Below are positions 24,806 through 34,105 of a stretch of DNA of 64,000 bases, piece by piece. How positions within the stretch are numbered: the stretch's first letter is position 1; the number at the start of each line of letters is the position of its first letter. The DNA lies in NCBI RefSeq assembly GCF_016587415.1, contig NZ_BNJI01000001.1, positions 2,395,501-2,459,500 of the forward strand, given 5' to 3'. A program made the translations under genes and the position numbers. The DNA is from Ktedonobacter sp. SOSP1-85. GTDB lineage: Bacteria; Chloroflexota; Ktedonobacteria; Ktedonobacterales; Ktedonobacteraceae. Below the pieces are notes generated by a model. That model was not told the DNA's origin, did no database searches, and saw only the letters and a program-made list of their open reading frames with translations.

Positions 24806-25390
24806 ATGTCTAACATGCATGAAATGCCCAACCATCGATACAGCGATCATGACTCCACTGAAAGTGATCTAGAAGCTCTCCTCCTGGGTGGAGTAGAGTC
24901 ACAGGATCAGACCCAGCAACCATTTGTTCATGCAGAGGCGGCATCGCCTGCGCCCTTCGGAGGTGAGGAGGATGAGGAGGACAGGGAGGTATACCCGGAC
25001 CATGATGTCCAGGGTGCATTAGGGCTTTTCGCGGAGGCCGCACAGGATATGACCACAGCCACACTTGAGATTGGCCTGGGCCGTCATTTTGCCTGCGCCG
25101 ATTACTGCAACCAGGTGGCGGAAAAGGCTGCGCAAGCTGTAAGCTTGCTCAACATTGGCCGCCGCTCTCCATATAATCATGACTTGCGCGCACTGGGCGC
25201 ACAGGTTGGAGCACCGGACTCGATTCAAGAGGAGATGGCCCGGCTCTCGCCGTTCCATCCCGAGGCGTTTTACGCCGACACCCCTCCTGAAGAGGCCGAT
25301 GAGGTCATCAGTGCCGATGAAGCGAGTAGCTATATCAAGAGCGCTCGCACAGTCCTACGCTGGGCACGTAATATTGTTTTGACAACATAG
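24806..25390 (+). CDS. HEPN-domain protein
   Basis: The start ATG 24806 (MSNMHEMPNHRYSDHDSTES) follows AGAAGGAAC; 194 aa. The first 70 residues are acidic and low complexity (GGEEDEEDREVYPD). Residues about 75-190 form an HEPN-like helical domain: LGLFAEAAQDMTTATLEIGL, then CADYCNQVAEKAAQAVSLLN, RRSPYNHDLRALGAQVGAP and EASSYIKSARTVLRWARNI. RSPYNH has the spacing of the RX4-6H motif of HEPN ribonucleases, although NHDL is also the generic HEPN helix motif. No MNT nucleotidyltransferase partner is adjacent, so a classic toxin-antitoxin pair is not supported. It could be a nucleic-acid-binding or RNase protein. Confidence 0.7.
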   Translation: MSNMHEMPNHRYSDHDSTESDLEALLLGGVESQDQTQQPFVHAEAASPAPFGGEEDEEDREVYPDHDVQGALGLFAEAAQDMTTATLEIGLGRHFACADYCNQVAEKAAQAVSLLNIGRRSPYNHDLRALGAQVGAPDSIQEEMARLSPFHPEAFYADTPPEEADEVISADEASSYIKSARTVLRWARNIVLTT

Positions 25391-25466
25391 TCAGTGGTCG
25401 CGATTTGTAGCGCGACCAGGGTCCTGGCATTCAGGAAAAGGTACGCCTTATTCTTGACCTGTCGAT

Positions 25467-25553
25467 GATCTTATTCCGAAACCCAACGTCACTGACGTGT
25501 CTAGCGCTTCCCCCATTCGGGGACAAGCGCGCTCAGGGTTTTCGGAGCAGAAG
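25467..25553 (+). repeat. Dispersed repeat family A, copy 2
   Basis: GATCTTATTCCGAAACCCAA, then CGTCACTGACGTGTCTAGCG, CCCCATTCGGGGACAAGCGC and GGGTTTTCGGAGCAGAAG. It is shorter than the copies at 13674 and 51150 because one CCCATTCGGGG stem is missing, replaced by GTCACTGAC as in the copy at 54675. It lies just upstream of ppdK. Confidence 0.85.
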
Positions 25554-25612
25554 TATGTGACAGAAGACAGGCCATGCCAGGGTCCACAAGCACAAGTGGA
25601 GGACACATCTTC

Positions 25613-28393
25613 ATGACGCAACAGATCACACACACACAATTGGAGGAGGCTGTCAAACAGTCTCCACGAAAATGGGTCTATCTCTTTAGCGAGGGCAACG
25701 CCTCCATGCGTGCCCTCCTTGGTGGTAAGGGTGCTGGCGTGGCCGAGATGACTAATGCTGGTCTGCCTGTTCCTCCCGGCTTTACAATCACAACCGAGGT
25801 CTGCAATGCCTACTACGAGGAACAGAAACAGTTCCCCGCTGGTATGTGGAACCAGGCCCTCGCCGCGCTGCAAATTGTCGAAGCACAGACTGGCAAACAG
25901 TTTGGGGGTCGGGAGAATCCACTCCTGGTCTCGGTACGCTCAGGCGCGAAGTTCTCTATGCCCGGTATGATGGATACGGTGCTGAACCTGGGTATCAATG
26001 ACGAAACTGTACAGGGTCTCATAGCCCTAACACAGGACGAGCGCTTCGCCTATGACGCCTATCGCCGCTTCATTCAGATGTTCAGCAAGATCGTGTTGAA
26101 TACTAATCCCCAGGACTTTGAACACATCCTGGAGACCTACAAGCAGCGCACGAGCGCAAAGACGGATGCCGAGATTCCCGCTCAGGCCCTTAAAGAGCTG
26201 GTCGTCGAATTTAAGCAGGTCGCGGAGCGAGCTTCGGGGCAGCCCTTCCCCACAGACGTCTATGAACAGTTGCGCAAGGCAATCGAGGCCGTTTTCGCCT
26301 CCTGGAACAATAAACGCGCCATCGACTACCGCAACTTCAATAAAATTCCGCACAATTTGGGAACCGCCGTCAATGTCCAGAGTATGGTCTTCGGCAATAT
26401 GGGCAGTGATAGCGGCACAGGTGTGGCCTTTACCCGCAACCCCTCAAACGGCGAGCACGAGATGTTTGGCGAGTATTTGCTTAATGCCCAGGGTGAGGAT
26501 GTGGTCGCCGGTATTCGTACGCCATCAAAAATCAGCCGCCTGCACGAAGACCTGCCCGAAGTCTATCGCCAATTCCTGGAGATCGCCAAACGCCTGGAGG
26601 CGCACTACCGCGATATGCAGGACCTGGAGTTTACGGTCGAGCATGGCCGGCTCTACATGTTGCAGACACGCTCAGCCAAGCGCAACGCCAGGGCCGCGAT
26701 CAAGGTCGCCGTGGATATGGTTCGCGAGGGCTTGATCACGCCTGAAGAGGCCCTGCAACGCGTTGAACCAGCGCATGTCTACCAACTGCTCCTGCCCCGC
26801 TTTGATGAGGCGGAGAAGCGAAAGGCCACGACGGAGGGCCGCCTGCTCGCAAAGGGCCTGAACGCCTCACCGGGTGCGGCCTACGGTAAAGCTGTCTTCG
26901 ACGCGGATCGCGCCGAGGAGCTGGGCAAATCCGGCGTATCCGTCGTACTGGTGCGCCCGGAAACCAGTCCCGATGACGTCCATGGCATGCTCGTTGCCAA
27001 GGGTATCCTCACCGCACGCGGTGGTGCGACCAGCCACGCCGCCGTTGTGGCACGCGGGCTGGGTCTCCCTTGTGTCGCTGGCTGTGAAGGCATCCGCGTC
27101 AGTGATAGCGAGCGTCTCTTCCGCGTCAACAATTCTAATATTGTTATTCGCGAGGGCGACGACATTTCGATTGATGGCGCGACGGGCGAGGTCTTCCAGG
27201 GTCGCATTCAGACCGTTGATTCCGATTTCGCCAGGGAGGAAGATTTACAGACGCTGCTGGGCTGGGCCGACAAGGTACGCAGGCTTGGCGTCTGGGCGAA
27301 TGCCGACTACCCACGCGATGCACAGCGCGCCGTGGCCTTTGGAGCCGAGGGCATTGGCCTCTGCCGCACCGAGCATATGTTTATGGAGCAGGAGCGCCTC
27401 CCCATCGTGCAGAAGATGATTCTCGCACGCAGCCCCCAGGAGCGCCAGGCCGCGCTCGATCAGTTGCTGCCCTTCCAGCGCAGCGACTTTAAAGGCATCT
27501 TCTCGGCCATGGTCAGCCCCACAACGGGCGAGGGCTACCCGGTCGTTATTCGCCTGATCGATCCACCACTGCATGAGTTCCTGCCCTCCTATGAAGAACT
27601 CCTGGTCGAGGTCACTCGCCTGGAGACCCAGGGCGGACACGAGGCGGAGCTGCAAGAGAAGAAGGCCATGCTCGAAGCCGTCGGCTCTATGCGTGAGATG
27701 AACCCCATGCTGGGCTTACGTGGCTGTCGCCTCGGCCTGCTCTTCCCTGAGATCAACATTATGCAGACGCGCGCCATCCTGGAGGCCGCAGCCGAGCTAG
27801 CGCGTGAGGGCAAGAAGCTCCAGCCGAAGATTATGATCCCGCTGGTCGGTCACGTCAATGAGCTACGCGAGGTCCGGAGGCAGTTGGAGAGCGTCGCCAC
27901 GGAGATCGCGCGCGAGTCTGGTGGCGCCATCGCGTACAAATTCGGCACCATGATCGAGGTTCCACGCGCCGCCGTGACCGCCGATCAGATCGCACCGGTC
28001 TCCGACTTCTTTAGCTTCGGCACCAACGACCTGACACAGACCACCTTCGGCTACAGCCGTGACGACGCCGAGGGCAAGTTCTTGCTCAAGTATGTCGATG
28101 GCCTGGATGTTCCCGGTCAGAAGGACAAGGTTAAGATTCTGCCTACCAATCCCTTCCAGACCCTTGATCGTGAGGGCGTGGGCCAGCTGGTCGCCATGGC
28201 CGTAGCCAAGGGACGCCACACCAACAAGGATATTGAGCTGGGCATCTGCGGTGAGCATGGTGGTGATCCTGAAAGCATCGCCTTCTGCCACGAAGTCGGC
28301 CTCGACTACGTGAGTTGCTCGCCCTTCCGCGTTCCCGTCGCACGCCTGGCTGCCGCGCAGGCCGCGCTGCACCAGTCCGAGCGCGATAAATAA
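25613..28393 (+). CDS. ppdK: Pyruvate, phosphate dikinase
   Basis: PpdK interconverts pyruvate, ATP and phosphate with phosphoenolpyruvate, AMP and pyrophosphate, through a swivelling phosphohistidine domain. The start ATG 25613 (MTQQITHTQLEEAVKQSPRK) has GGAGGAC 9 nt upstream; the product is 926 aa. The N-terminal ATP-binding domain includes MRALLGGKGAGVAEMTNAGL and DLEFTVEHGRLYMLQTRSAK. The phosphohistidine motif is GGATSHAAVVARGLGLPCVA (His near residue 475). The C-terminal PEP barrel has EGIGLCRTEHMFM, FGTNDLTQTTFGYSRDDAEG and GICGEHGGDP with the catalytic Cys near 880. It is complete and typical, and supports gluconeogenesis or glycolytic reversal. Confidence 0.97.
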   Translation: MTQQITHTQLEEAVKQSPRKWVYLFSEGNASMRALLGGKGAGVAEMTNAGLPVPPGFTITTEVCNAYYEEQKQFPAGMWNQALAALQIVEAQTGKQFGGRENPLLVSVRSGAKFSMPGMMDTVLNLGINDETVQGLIALTQDERFAYDAYRRFIQMFSKIVLNTNPQDFEHILETYKQRTSAKTDAEIPAQALKELVVEFKQVAERASGQPFPTDVYEQLRKAIEAVFASWNNKRAIDYRNFNKIPHNLGTAVNVQSMVFGNMGSDSGTGVAFTRNPSNGEHEMFGEYLLNAQGEDVVAGIRTPSKISRLHEDLPEVYRQFLEIAKRLEAHYRDMQDLEFTVEHGRLYMLQTRSAKRNARAAIKVAVDMVREGLITPEEALQRVEPAHVYQLLLPRFDEAEKRKATTEGRLLAKGLNASPGAAYGKAVFDADRAEELGKSGVSVVLVRPETSPDDVHGMLVAKGILTARGGATSHAAVVARGLGLPCVAGCEGIRVSDSERLFRVNNSNIVIREGDDISIDGATGEVFQGRIQTVDSDFAREEDLQTLLGWADKVRRLGVWANADYPRDAQRAVAFGAEGIGLCRTEHMFMEQERLPIVQKMILARSPQERQAALDQLLPFQRSDFKGIFSAMVSPTTGEGYPVVIRLIDPPLHEFLPSYEELLVEVTRLETQGGHEAELQEKKAMLEAVGSMREMNPMLGLRGCRLGLLFPEINIMQTRAILEAAAELAREGKKLQPKIMIPLVGHVNELREVRRQLESVATEIARESGGAIAYKFGTMIEVPRAAVTADQIAPVSDFFSFGTNDLTQTTFGYSRDDAEGKFLLKYVDGLDVPGQKDKVKILPTNPFQTLDREGVGQLVAMAVAKGRHTNKDIELGICGEHGGDPESIAFCHEVGLDYVSCSPFRVPVARLAAAQAALHQSERDK

Positions 28394-28397
28394 GAGT

Positions 28398-28461
28398 CTT
28401 GATGAGAAAAAGTGGGTCGGTCAGAGCGTATGCTCCGACCGACCCACTTTTTCTCATCAAG
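28398..28461. terminator. Giant hairpin between convergent ppdK and small membrane-protein genes
   Basis: Arms of about 30 nt with one mismatch, left arm CTTGATGAGAAAAAGTGGGT. It starts 5 bp after the ppdK stop and ends 2 bp before the opposing gene's stop. AAAAAG/CTTTTT inside the stem gives a U-run after the inner GC stem in both directions. Confidence 0.8.
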
Positions 28462-28462
28462 A

Positions 28463-28717
28463 TTAGCGCTTTTTACGGTTTGACAGGAAGCTGCCTCCTG
28501 CCATGACTGCGCCTACGATGAGCATTACCAGCCCCCACCACAGGTTGATATTGAAGCCATCGCTACGGTTATATTCGGCACCTGTGCCGAATGCTCCATA
28601 GAGGAGGAGCACCAGCCCGATAACCCCAATGGTCGTGCCAATAGTTAAGGCGATAGAGAGCCGATGTGTCTCGCCCGACTTTTCCATGTTGCGCACATCT
28701 TGTTGACTCATAATCAT
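28463..28717 (-). CDS. Small two-helix membrane protein
   Basis: The 84-aa product (MIMSQQDVRNMEKSGETHRL) has two hydrophobic segments, about 22-42 (IALTIGTTIGVIGLVLLLYG) and 57-77 (LWWGLVMLIVGAVMAGGSFL), and a basic C-terminus (SNRKKR). AAAGGACGTA precedes the ATG at 28717; a second ATG at 28711 has better spacing. It lies 16 bp downstream-strand of the symporter gene end-to-end (the symporter stop is at 28734) and may be independent of it. No family is recognised. Confidence 0.6.
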   Translation of the reverse strand: MIMSQQDVRNMEKSGETHRLSIALTIGTTIGVIGLVLLLYGAFGTGAEYNRSDGFNINLWWGLVMLIVGAVMAGGSFLSNRKKR

Positions 28718-28733
28718 TACGTCCTTTCGCTGG

Positions 28734-30386
28734 CTAGAAGAAGATGATGTTTAAGAGCGCGAAGATCGCCAAGGCGATACCAGCCAGTACCAGAGGTTTC
28801 TTATACCAGACAGTCTCCACAACCTCACGCTTCGGCGTCATACTGTAGACCAGGCCCTTCAGCTCACTAGCGGGTTTCGGCTTGGTAACGAGCGAGACAA
28901 CGATGGTCACCACGAAACAAACCGACCAGGCGATCAGAGCGCGCCACATGCTCGACCCCTGGCTGCTCCCCATAGAGATCATGTGGTACTGCTCCATGAG
29001 CCAGAGGCTAATCGAAGTCGCCGTCCCCACCACCAGGCCAACAAAACCACCCCAACCAGTCGTGCGACGCCAGAACATACCCAGCAGGAACGTCGCCAGC
29101 AGCGGCGCATTAAAGATGGAGAAGAGCGCCTGGACATAGTCCATGATACTGTTGAAGCTTGCCGCCAGGTAAGCTGTGCCGACGCTCAGCACAATACCAA
29201 CGACGGTAATAATGCGGCCCATCCACAGATAGTGGCTATCAGGCGCGTCCTTCTTGATATATGAGCGATAGATGTCATACGTCCAGACGGTATTGAATGC
29301 GGTCACATTACCAGCCATACCAGACATAAAAGATGCCAGCAATGCCGTTAGCCCAAGGCCCAGCAGGCCACTGGGGAAGAACTGCACCATCGCGTATGGG
29401 ATCGCCATGTTATAGGAGTTCTGGAAGCCGCCTCCCTGGCCCAGGTGCGGCATCAGCGAGAAAATGACCAGTCCGGGAACGATAGCGATAAAGGGGAAGA
29501 AGAGCTTGGGGAAGGCCGCGATCAAGGGCGTGCGTTCGGCAGCCGCCTCGTCCTCAGCCGCCAGCGCGCGCTGCACGACCAGGAAGTCGGTACACCAGTA
29601 GCCAAAGCTCAGGACAAAGCCCAGGCCCAGCACGATGCCAATGAAGTTGACACCAAAGGGGTTGTTGTTCCCGGCCGTCCCCTGCCATAGGTGGAAGAAG
29701 GCGGGATTATTCACCTTAGCCTGGAGGCCCGCCCAACCGCCTACATGGTTCAGACCAATCAGAGTAAGCGGTAAGAGACCCAGGACGATCAGGAAGAATT
29801 GCAGGGTCTCGTTATAAATGGAGGACGAGAGACCGCCAAGGAGGATATAGGCCATGATAAAGGCCGCAGAAATCCAGATGCAGATGTTGAGGTCCAGGCC
29901 AAACAGGACGTTAAACACCAGCGCGGCGGCATACATGTTAATTCCAGAAGTCAGGATCGTCAACACACCAAAAGAAATGGCGTTAAAGCCACGGGTGGCT
30001 TCGTTAAAGCGTAACTTGAGGAAGCCTGGAACCGAGTGTGTCTTACTACCATAGTAGAATGGCATCATAAAGATGGCCACAAACAGCATGGCTGGAATAG
30101 CACCAATCCAGTAGAAGTGGGCCTGCATAAAGCCGTACTGCGCGGCATTGGCGCCCATACCTAGAATTTCGAGCGCGCCCAGGTTCGCGCCCACAAAGGC
30201 CAGGCCTGTTACCCAGCTTGGAAGCGAACGGCCAGAAAGGAAAAAGTCCTCGGAAGAGCGCATGCGTCTTCGCAGCGCGAAACCAATGCCCAGCGTCACG
30301 CAGAAGTAAATACCAATAATCAGGTAATCTACCCAGCCGAGATTCGCTGTTGGCACATTCACTTGCGTGGATGCAAGGGTCAACAT
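28734..30386 (-). CDS. Sodium/solute symporter (SSS family)
   Basis: The start ATG 30386 (MLTLASTQVNVPTANLGWVD) has AAAGGAGA 8 nt upstream; 550 aa, matching the family. It has about 13-14 membrane helices. SSS features include LRRRMRSSEDFFLSGRSLPS in the first loop, GLAFVGANLGALEILGMGAN, AYILLGGLSSSIYNETLQFF, CTDFLVVQRALAAEDEAAAE and ASFMSGMAGNVTAFNTVWTY. It would import a sugar, vitamin, or similar solute with sodium; the specificity is not evident, with glucose/galactose-type transporters the nearest. Codons upstream of 30386 are open but unconserved. Confidence 0.9.
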   Translation of the reverse strand: MLTLASTQVNVPTANLGWVDYLIIGIYFCVTLGIGFALRRRMRSSEDFFLSGRSLPSWVTGLAFVGANLGALEILGMGANAAQYGFMQAHFYWIGAIPAMLFVAIFMMPFYYGSKTHSVPGFLKLRFNEATRGFNAISFGVLTILTSGINMYAAALVFNVLFGLDLNICIWISAAFIMAYILLGGLSSSIYNETLQFFLIVLGLLPLTLIGLNHVGGWAGLQAKVNNPAFFHLWQGTAGNNNPFGVNFIGIVLGLGFVLSFGYWCTDFLVVQRALAAEDEAAAERTPLIAAFPKLFFPFIAIVPGLVIFSLMPHLGQGGGFQNSYNMAIPYAMVQFFPSGLLGLGLTALLASFMSGMAGNVTAFNTVWTYDIYRSYIKKDAPDSHYLWMGRIITVVGIVLSVGTAYLAASFNSIMDYVQALFSIFNAPLLATFLLGMFWRRTTGWGGFVGLVVGTATSISLWLMEQYHMISMGSSQGSSMWRALIAWSVCFVVTIVVSLVTKPKPASELKGLVYSMTPKREVVETVWYKKPLVLAGIALAIFALLNIIFF

Positions 30387-30842
30387 AATATATCTCCTTT
30401 GAGCGTAGAGGAAACCTCGGATCGCTTCATGGCACGCCAAAGCATAGAGGCACCCTCGTGGCGTCTCTCTTACCAGAACCAGCGTGTAGAACCCAACGGC
30501 ATGTCGGTGGCCCCTCCCCCTAACGACGCTTCCCCCGGTTTCAAATACATGCCGCACGAGACAGGTGCGCGGAACTCCTCCTCAACCACATACCAACCAT
30601 CGGGTAAAAACTCAACGAAAAGTCGCGATCTTTTAATTCCTATTTATCGATGCAGCGTTGGAGCTTTCTTACTTAAGAAGGCTATAGCAGATCAAAGCTC
30701 TACGAACAAGGCTTCAACGTCTTATGAAAAACACGTTTCACATGCCCCAAAGGTGTACAAGTTCAAGCATTCAAGTTTAAAGTTGACCTATCAATGGTCG
30801 ATCTAATACATAATTTTTGTAGGCAATATATCCTATTCCTTA
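30387..30842. other. Intergenic region without a recognised gene
   Basis: The 5' part would carry the symporter promoter on the minus strand. From about 30600 it becomes AT-rich. I see no convincing ORF on either strand. It runs into an SDR gene remnant at 30843. Confidence 0.35.
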
Positions 30843-30977
30843 CCCCTGGCCGATGGCGAATCCGCCAACTCAGAGCTGGTGGCACAACTGGCGCTCTTCC
30901 TGGCCTCAGATGTCTCCAGCCATATCAGCGGCACCGAGGTCTGGATCGATGGCGCCTCGTCGCTCCTACGCGGCTAA
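30843..30977 (+). pseudogene. C-terminal remnant of a short-chain dehydrogenase (SDR)
   Basis: One frame reads PLADGESANSELVAQLALFL, then ASDVSSHISGTEVWIDGASS and LLRG before a TAA stop at 30975. This is the standard C-terminus of classical SDR oxidoreductases (LALFLASDxSSxISGTxxxxDGG). No start codon, Rossmann motif or catalytic YxxxK is present upstream, where the sequence is AT-rich. It is 45 codons of a deleted gene. Confidence 0.8.
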
Positions 30978-31005
30978 AAAGGAGCACCTCTATCTCTTAC
31001 ATCTA

Positions 31006-32184
31006 CTAAGCAACCCAGTAGTGGTTGATGAAAAGCATGACATTCAAGCCCCATAACGGTGCCATCAGTGCCAGGTAGGCTTTATCGAAGCGTGGATGTT
31101 TACTCCAGAGAGCATGGATCATCACCACGGGAAAAATGACAACTAGGTAGCGTGGGAACGAAGATAGTGTATTAAACTGTGGATAACACAGAGGAAAGAA
31201 CGCCATAACCAGGGCGAAGAGTGTATAGTGCAAAGGGAGGCGTCTCCAGCCCAGTACAAGAGTCAGTAGTGGAAGCAAGACGAAGGCCAGATCCATCGCG
31301 TTAAACCTGGCGCGTAAAGTGGGATCGAAGACCTGCTGGATACCAAACCAGATGGGCTGCCAGGGAAGTTCAAACCGCCGTCCCCACGTGACCTCTTGCT
31401 TGCTAAAAAGCAGTGGATCGCCTTTGGCGTACCATAGATAGAGCATATAGCAGCCCAGACCCAATGGAATGAGTAGAAGAGGCAGTAACGCCCCCACCTT
31501 CTCGCGCCAACATGCTAGCGTCAGTGGCAAGGGAAGCACATAACGCCGTGCATACACAATAAAATACGGCAGGACCAGGAATAAACCCGCTGAACGCGTC
31601 ATAGAGGCCAGCAGTCCACATAGGCCCGCCAGCCACCAGTCATATGTGCCACCACGATGCAAAAAGTAAAAACAAAGGATACAAAGCAACAAGAATAACG
31701 ACTCAGTGTAGGGAATAACAAAAAAGATCGCGAAGGGGGTAAATGTTAAGTACCAGAGAGCGTTCCTGGCAATTGTAGCATCAAACTCTTGCTCCAATAA
31801 CTTGTAGAAAACGATCAGGGCCAGGAAAAAGAAGAGGTTTGAGAGCACCAGGCCCGTTAAAAAATAGGCCAGGATCGAACCTCCCAGCAACACGCCAACA
31901 CAATGCATCAACAAAGGCCAGAGTGGGAAGAACGCGGTATCCCTGGTCACGCTATAGCCATGCATGGCAATGCCTACATACGCAAGCACATCATAACGCA
32001 TCCAGGAAAAGAGACAATCATGCACAGAAATAGAGCAGCCGTGCCTGTTCCACTCCCCGACTAAGGGGAAGCGAGTTGTTCCGAGATAAGTCAGGATAAT
32101 CGCGAGGAGACGACTCAAAGCAAAGGGCCAGGTGGCTTCTTGCCAGGCCCTTTTCCGCACTGATAACACACGCATATCCTCCAT
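31006..32184 (-). CDS. Polytopic mannosyltransferase-like protein (PIG-V related)
   Basis: This 392-aa membrane protein has about 9-10 helices. The first loop has SWMRYDVLAYVGIAMHGYSV then FFPLWPLL, matching the WDs..Y..IA..GY and AFFPLYP motifs of PIG-V/GPI mannosyltransferase 2-like GT-C enzymes. VIPYTESLFLLLCILCFYFL and MTRSAGLFLVLPYF are further family motifs. It is a paralogue of the protein at 61815-63086, which has the same ordered motifs. It probably moves a mannose or other hexose from a lipid carrier outside the membrane; the acceptor is unknown. Confidence 0.8.
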   Translation of the reverse strand: MEDMRVLSVRKRAWQEATWPFALSRLLAIILTYLGTTRFPLVGEWNRHGCSISVHDCLFSWMRYDVLAYVGIAMHGYSVTRDTAFFPLWPLLMHCVGVLLGGSILAYFLTGLVLSNLFFFLALIVFYKLLEQEFDATIARNALWYLTFTPFAIFFVIPYTESLFLLLCILCFYFLHRGGTYDWWLAGLCGLLASMTRSAGLFLVLPYFIVYARRYVLPLPLTLACWREKVGALLPLLLIPLGLGCYMLYLWYAKGDPLLFSKQEVTWGRRFELPWQPIWFGIQQVFDPTLRARFNAMDLAFVLLPLLTLVLGWRRLPLHYTLFALVMAFFPLCYPQFNTLSSFPRYLVVIFPVVMIHALWSKHPRFDKAYLALMAPLWGLNVMLFINHYWVA

Positions 32185-32238
32185 GCTTCGTGTTGATGGC
32201 TTTTATTGATAAGCTTCTAGTATAGCAGAGTACGGGTA

Positions 32239-33237
32239 TTAATGCATTTTGAGCAGAACCTTGAGCATGCCTTTCTGTTCAGCTTGGTGAAAGGCCGCGA
32301 CAGCATCCTCGAAGACGTAACGCGCACTGATAAGGGGCAAAACCTCAACACCCTTCTGGCGCAAGGCTCGCAGGGCTGGCTCGAAGGGTCCACAGCGTGA
32401 TCCCTGCACGCGTATCTCGTTAACGACGATACGGGAGAGATCCAGCGCGCCTTTCTCCGCGACAGTACTCTTGAGTACAATGGTTCCTCGTGGCCGCACC
32501 AGGCGTAAAGCCATGTCCAGGCCCCGTTCCGAGCCAGTACACTCCACCAGCAGATCGAGGCGCTCGCCCTTCTGCACCAGGCATTCAGCCTCGGCTACTG
32601 TAAGCGTCACGATGCCTCGCTTGCGCGCAAGGGCTAGTTTCTCCTCGTGTTTTCCTGCCATCCAGACCTCGCCCCCGCTCAGAGCCAGGACCTGGCCCGC
32701 CAGTTGCCCCATCTTGCCATCGCCAAGTACCAGCATGCGCATACTGGGCGTGATATGCACCTGCTCCAGCATCTCAAAATTTGCCGCGAGCGGCTCCACA
32801 AAGACCGCCTCCTCGTCGCTGATCTCGTCGGGTACCAGGTGCAGATTCTCAACGGGCAGGGTGAGATAGTCGGCAAAGGCGCCATCCCGGCCAACAATAC
32901 CCAGCGCCGCTCGTCGAGGGCAGTGGGAATACATTCCCTGGCGACAATACCAGCACTGCGCGCCACGGCAGGGAATATTGATCTCACCAACTACGCGCTG
33001 ACCCAGCAGATGGCTATATTGCGAGCGTGTGTCAAGCCCCTGGATCGTCTCGACCACTCCGACAAACTCATGCCCCAGCACTCCCTGAAAGCCTTTATAC
33101 CCTCGCGTAATCTCCAGGTCTGTATTGCAAATGCCCGCCTGCACAACCCGGATCAGTGCCTCGCCCTCTCCAGGCTGCGGCTGTGGGTAGCCATGTTCTA
33201 AGGCCAGGCCTCGCGCTCCATACACTAACGCGCGCAT
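32239..33237 (-). CDS. Zinc-dependent alcohol dehydrogenase (MDR family)
   Basis: This 332-aa medium-chain dehydrogenase starts at ATG 33237, with AAAGGATCAC upstream. The catalytic zinc site includes Cys37 in QAGICNTDLEI and GHEFVGVVE (His near 56). Structural zinc cysteines lie in PCRGAQCWYCRQGMYSHC (residues about 89-106). The Rossmann part shows MLVLGDGKMGQLAGQVLALS. AALGIVGRDGAFADYLTLP is typical of threonine-, sorbitol- and related-type dehydrogenases. The substrate is a secondary alcohol or polyol that I cannot specify. Confidence 0.88.
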   Translation of the reverse strand: MRALVYGARGLALEHGYPQPQPGEGEALIRVVQAGICNTDLEITRGYKGFQGVLGHEFVGVVETIQGLDTRSQYSHLLGQRVVGEINIPCRGAQCWYCRQGMYSHCPRRAALGIVGRDGAFADYLTLPVENLHLVPDEISDEEAVFVEPLAANFEMLEQVHITPSMRMLVLGDGKMGQLAGQVLALSGGEVWMAGKHEEKLALARKRGIVTLTVAEAECLVQKGERLDLLVECTGSERGLDMALRLVRPRGTIVLKSTVAEKGALDLSRIVVNEIRVQGSRCGPFEPALRALRQKGVEVLPLISARYVFEDAVAAFHQAEQKGMLKVLLKMH

Positions 33238-33398
33238 GTGATCCTTTCCTCCTGATAGCTTAGTTTAAAGCATGAAGCTTGTAAATTCTATTGTTCCTGA
33301 ACTATACTGTCCCTACATACATGCACTTCTATAGAACATATTCTATTGCCGCGTTCGACACAGTAACATACCATTATATAAGAAAAGAGAGCACTCAT

Positions 33399-34073
33399 AT
33401 GTCCTTTGATCCCAATGAGCCAACACTGTCCACTGATATGCCTCTACCACCTACAACGCCTGCGCAAGCCACGCCGTCACATATTCCCTCTGGGCAGTAT
33501 CAGGCCCCACTACCTGCCTACCAGGGCTATCCCTACCCACCACCGGCGGGCCCATTCCCTGCTCCAGGCATGCCCCCCTATCCCTACCCGGTTATGCCGC
33601 CACCACGTAAGAAGTCCTCTCTCCTCTGGCTCTGGATTACCCTGGGTGTGCTGGGAGGTGTGACACTCCTGGGATGTGGTATCTGTGGCGTCTTAGGCTA
33701 CCTGGGCGTCAGCCTGGTCCAGTCTGACACCGTACAGGCACCGACCAGGGTCACCCTCTACTATCAATCATTGCAGACAATGGACTATACAAAGGCCTAT
33801 ACCTATGTATCGCCAGGTGCGAGCTTCTCTATCACACACGATGATGGGAGCACAACTCAGATTTCAGACGAAGAGACCTTTACAAGTGCCGCACAAAGCG
33901 CCGATCAACAACTGGGAAGCATTGAAAGTAGCAGCCCCCGTCTGGTATCATTGAACAATACCGTCGCGAAAATTGCTGTAACGGTCACACGTACCAACAA
34001 AGTGTACGTTGTTCACCTCACGCTCAATAAGATAAATGGCAGTTGGAAGATTGTGGAGGCCGATGGCATCTAG
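33399..34073 (+). CDS. Single-pass membrane protein with Pro-rich N-terminus and lumazine/DUF4878-like outer domain
   Basis: The start ATG 33399 (MSFDPNEPTLSTDMPLPPTT) gives 224 aa. Residues 1-72 are rich in Pro, Tyr and Gly (YQGYPYPPPAGPFPAPGMPP). A membrane helix follows (about 78-108, LLWLWITLGVLGGVTLLGCG). The outer domain of about 115 residues (RVTLYYQSLQTMDYTKAYTY, then VTRTNKVYVVHLTLNKINGSWKI) fits the NTF2-like DUF4878 type. The function is unknown; such proteins are common in Ktedonobacteria and Actinobacteria. A short overlap-free gap leads to the methyltransferase gene. Confidence 0.65.
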   Translation: MSFDPNEPTLSTDMPLPPTTPAQATPSHIPSGQYQAPLPAYQGYPYPPPAGPFPAPGMPPYPYPVMPPPRKKSSLLWLWITLGVLGGVTLLGCGICGVLGYLGVSLVQSDTVQAPTRVTLYYQSLQTMDYTKAYTYVSPGASFSITHDDGSTTQISDEETFTSAAQSADQQLGSIESSSPRLVSLNNTVAKIAVTVTRTNKVYVVHLTLNKINGSWKIVEADGI

Positions 34074-34105
34074 CATCTCTCCCCGCCCTGCAAGGGTTTT
34101 CAATC

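Noticed and set aside
24806..25390. HEPN-MNT toxin-antitoxin system
   Set aside because: No nucleotidyltransferase partner on either side; the next gene is ppdK.
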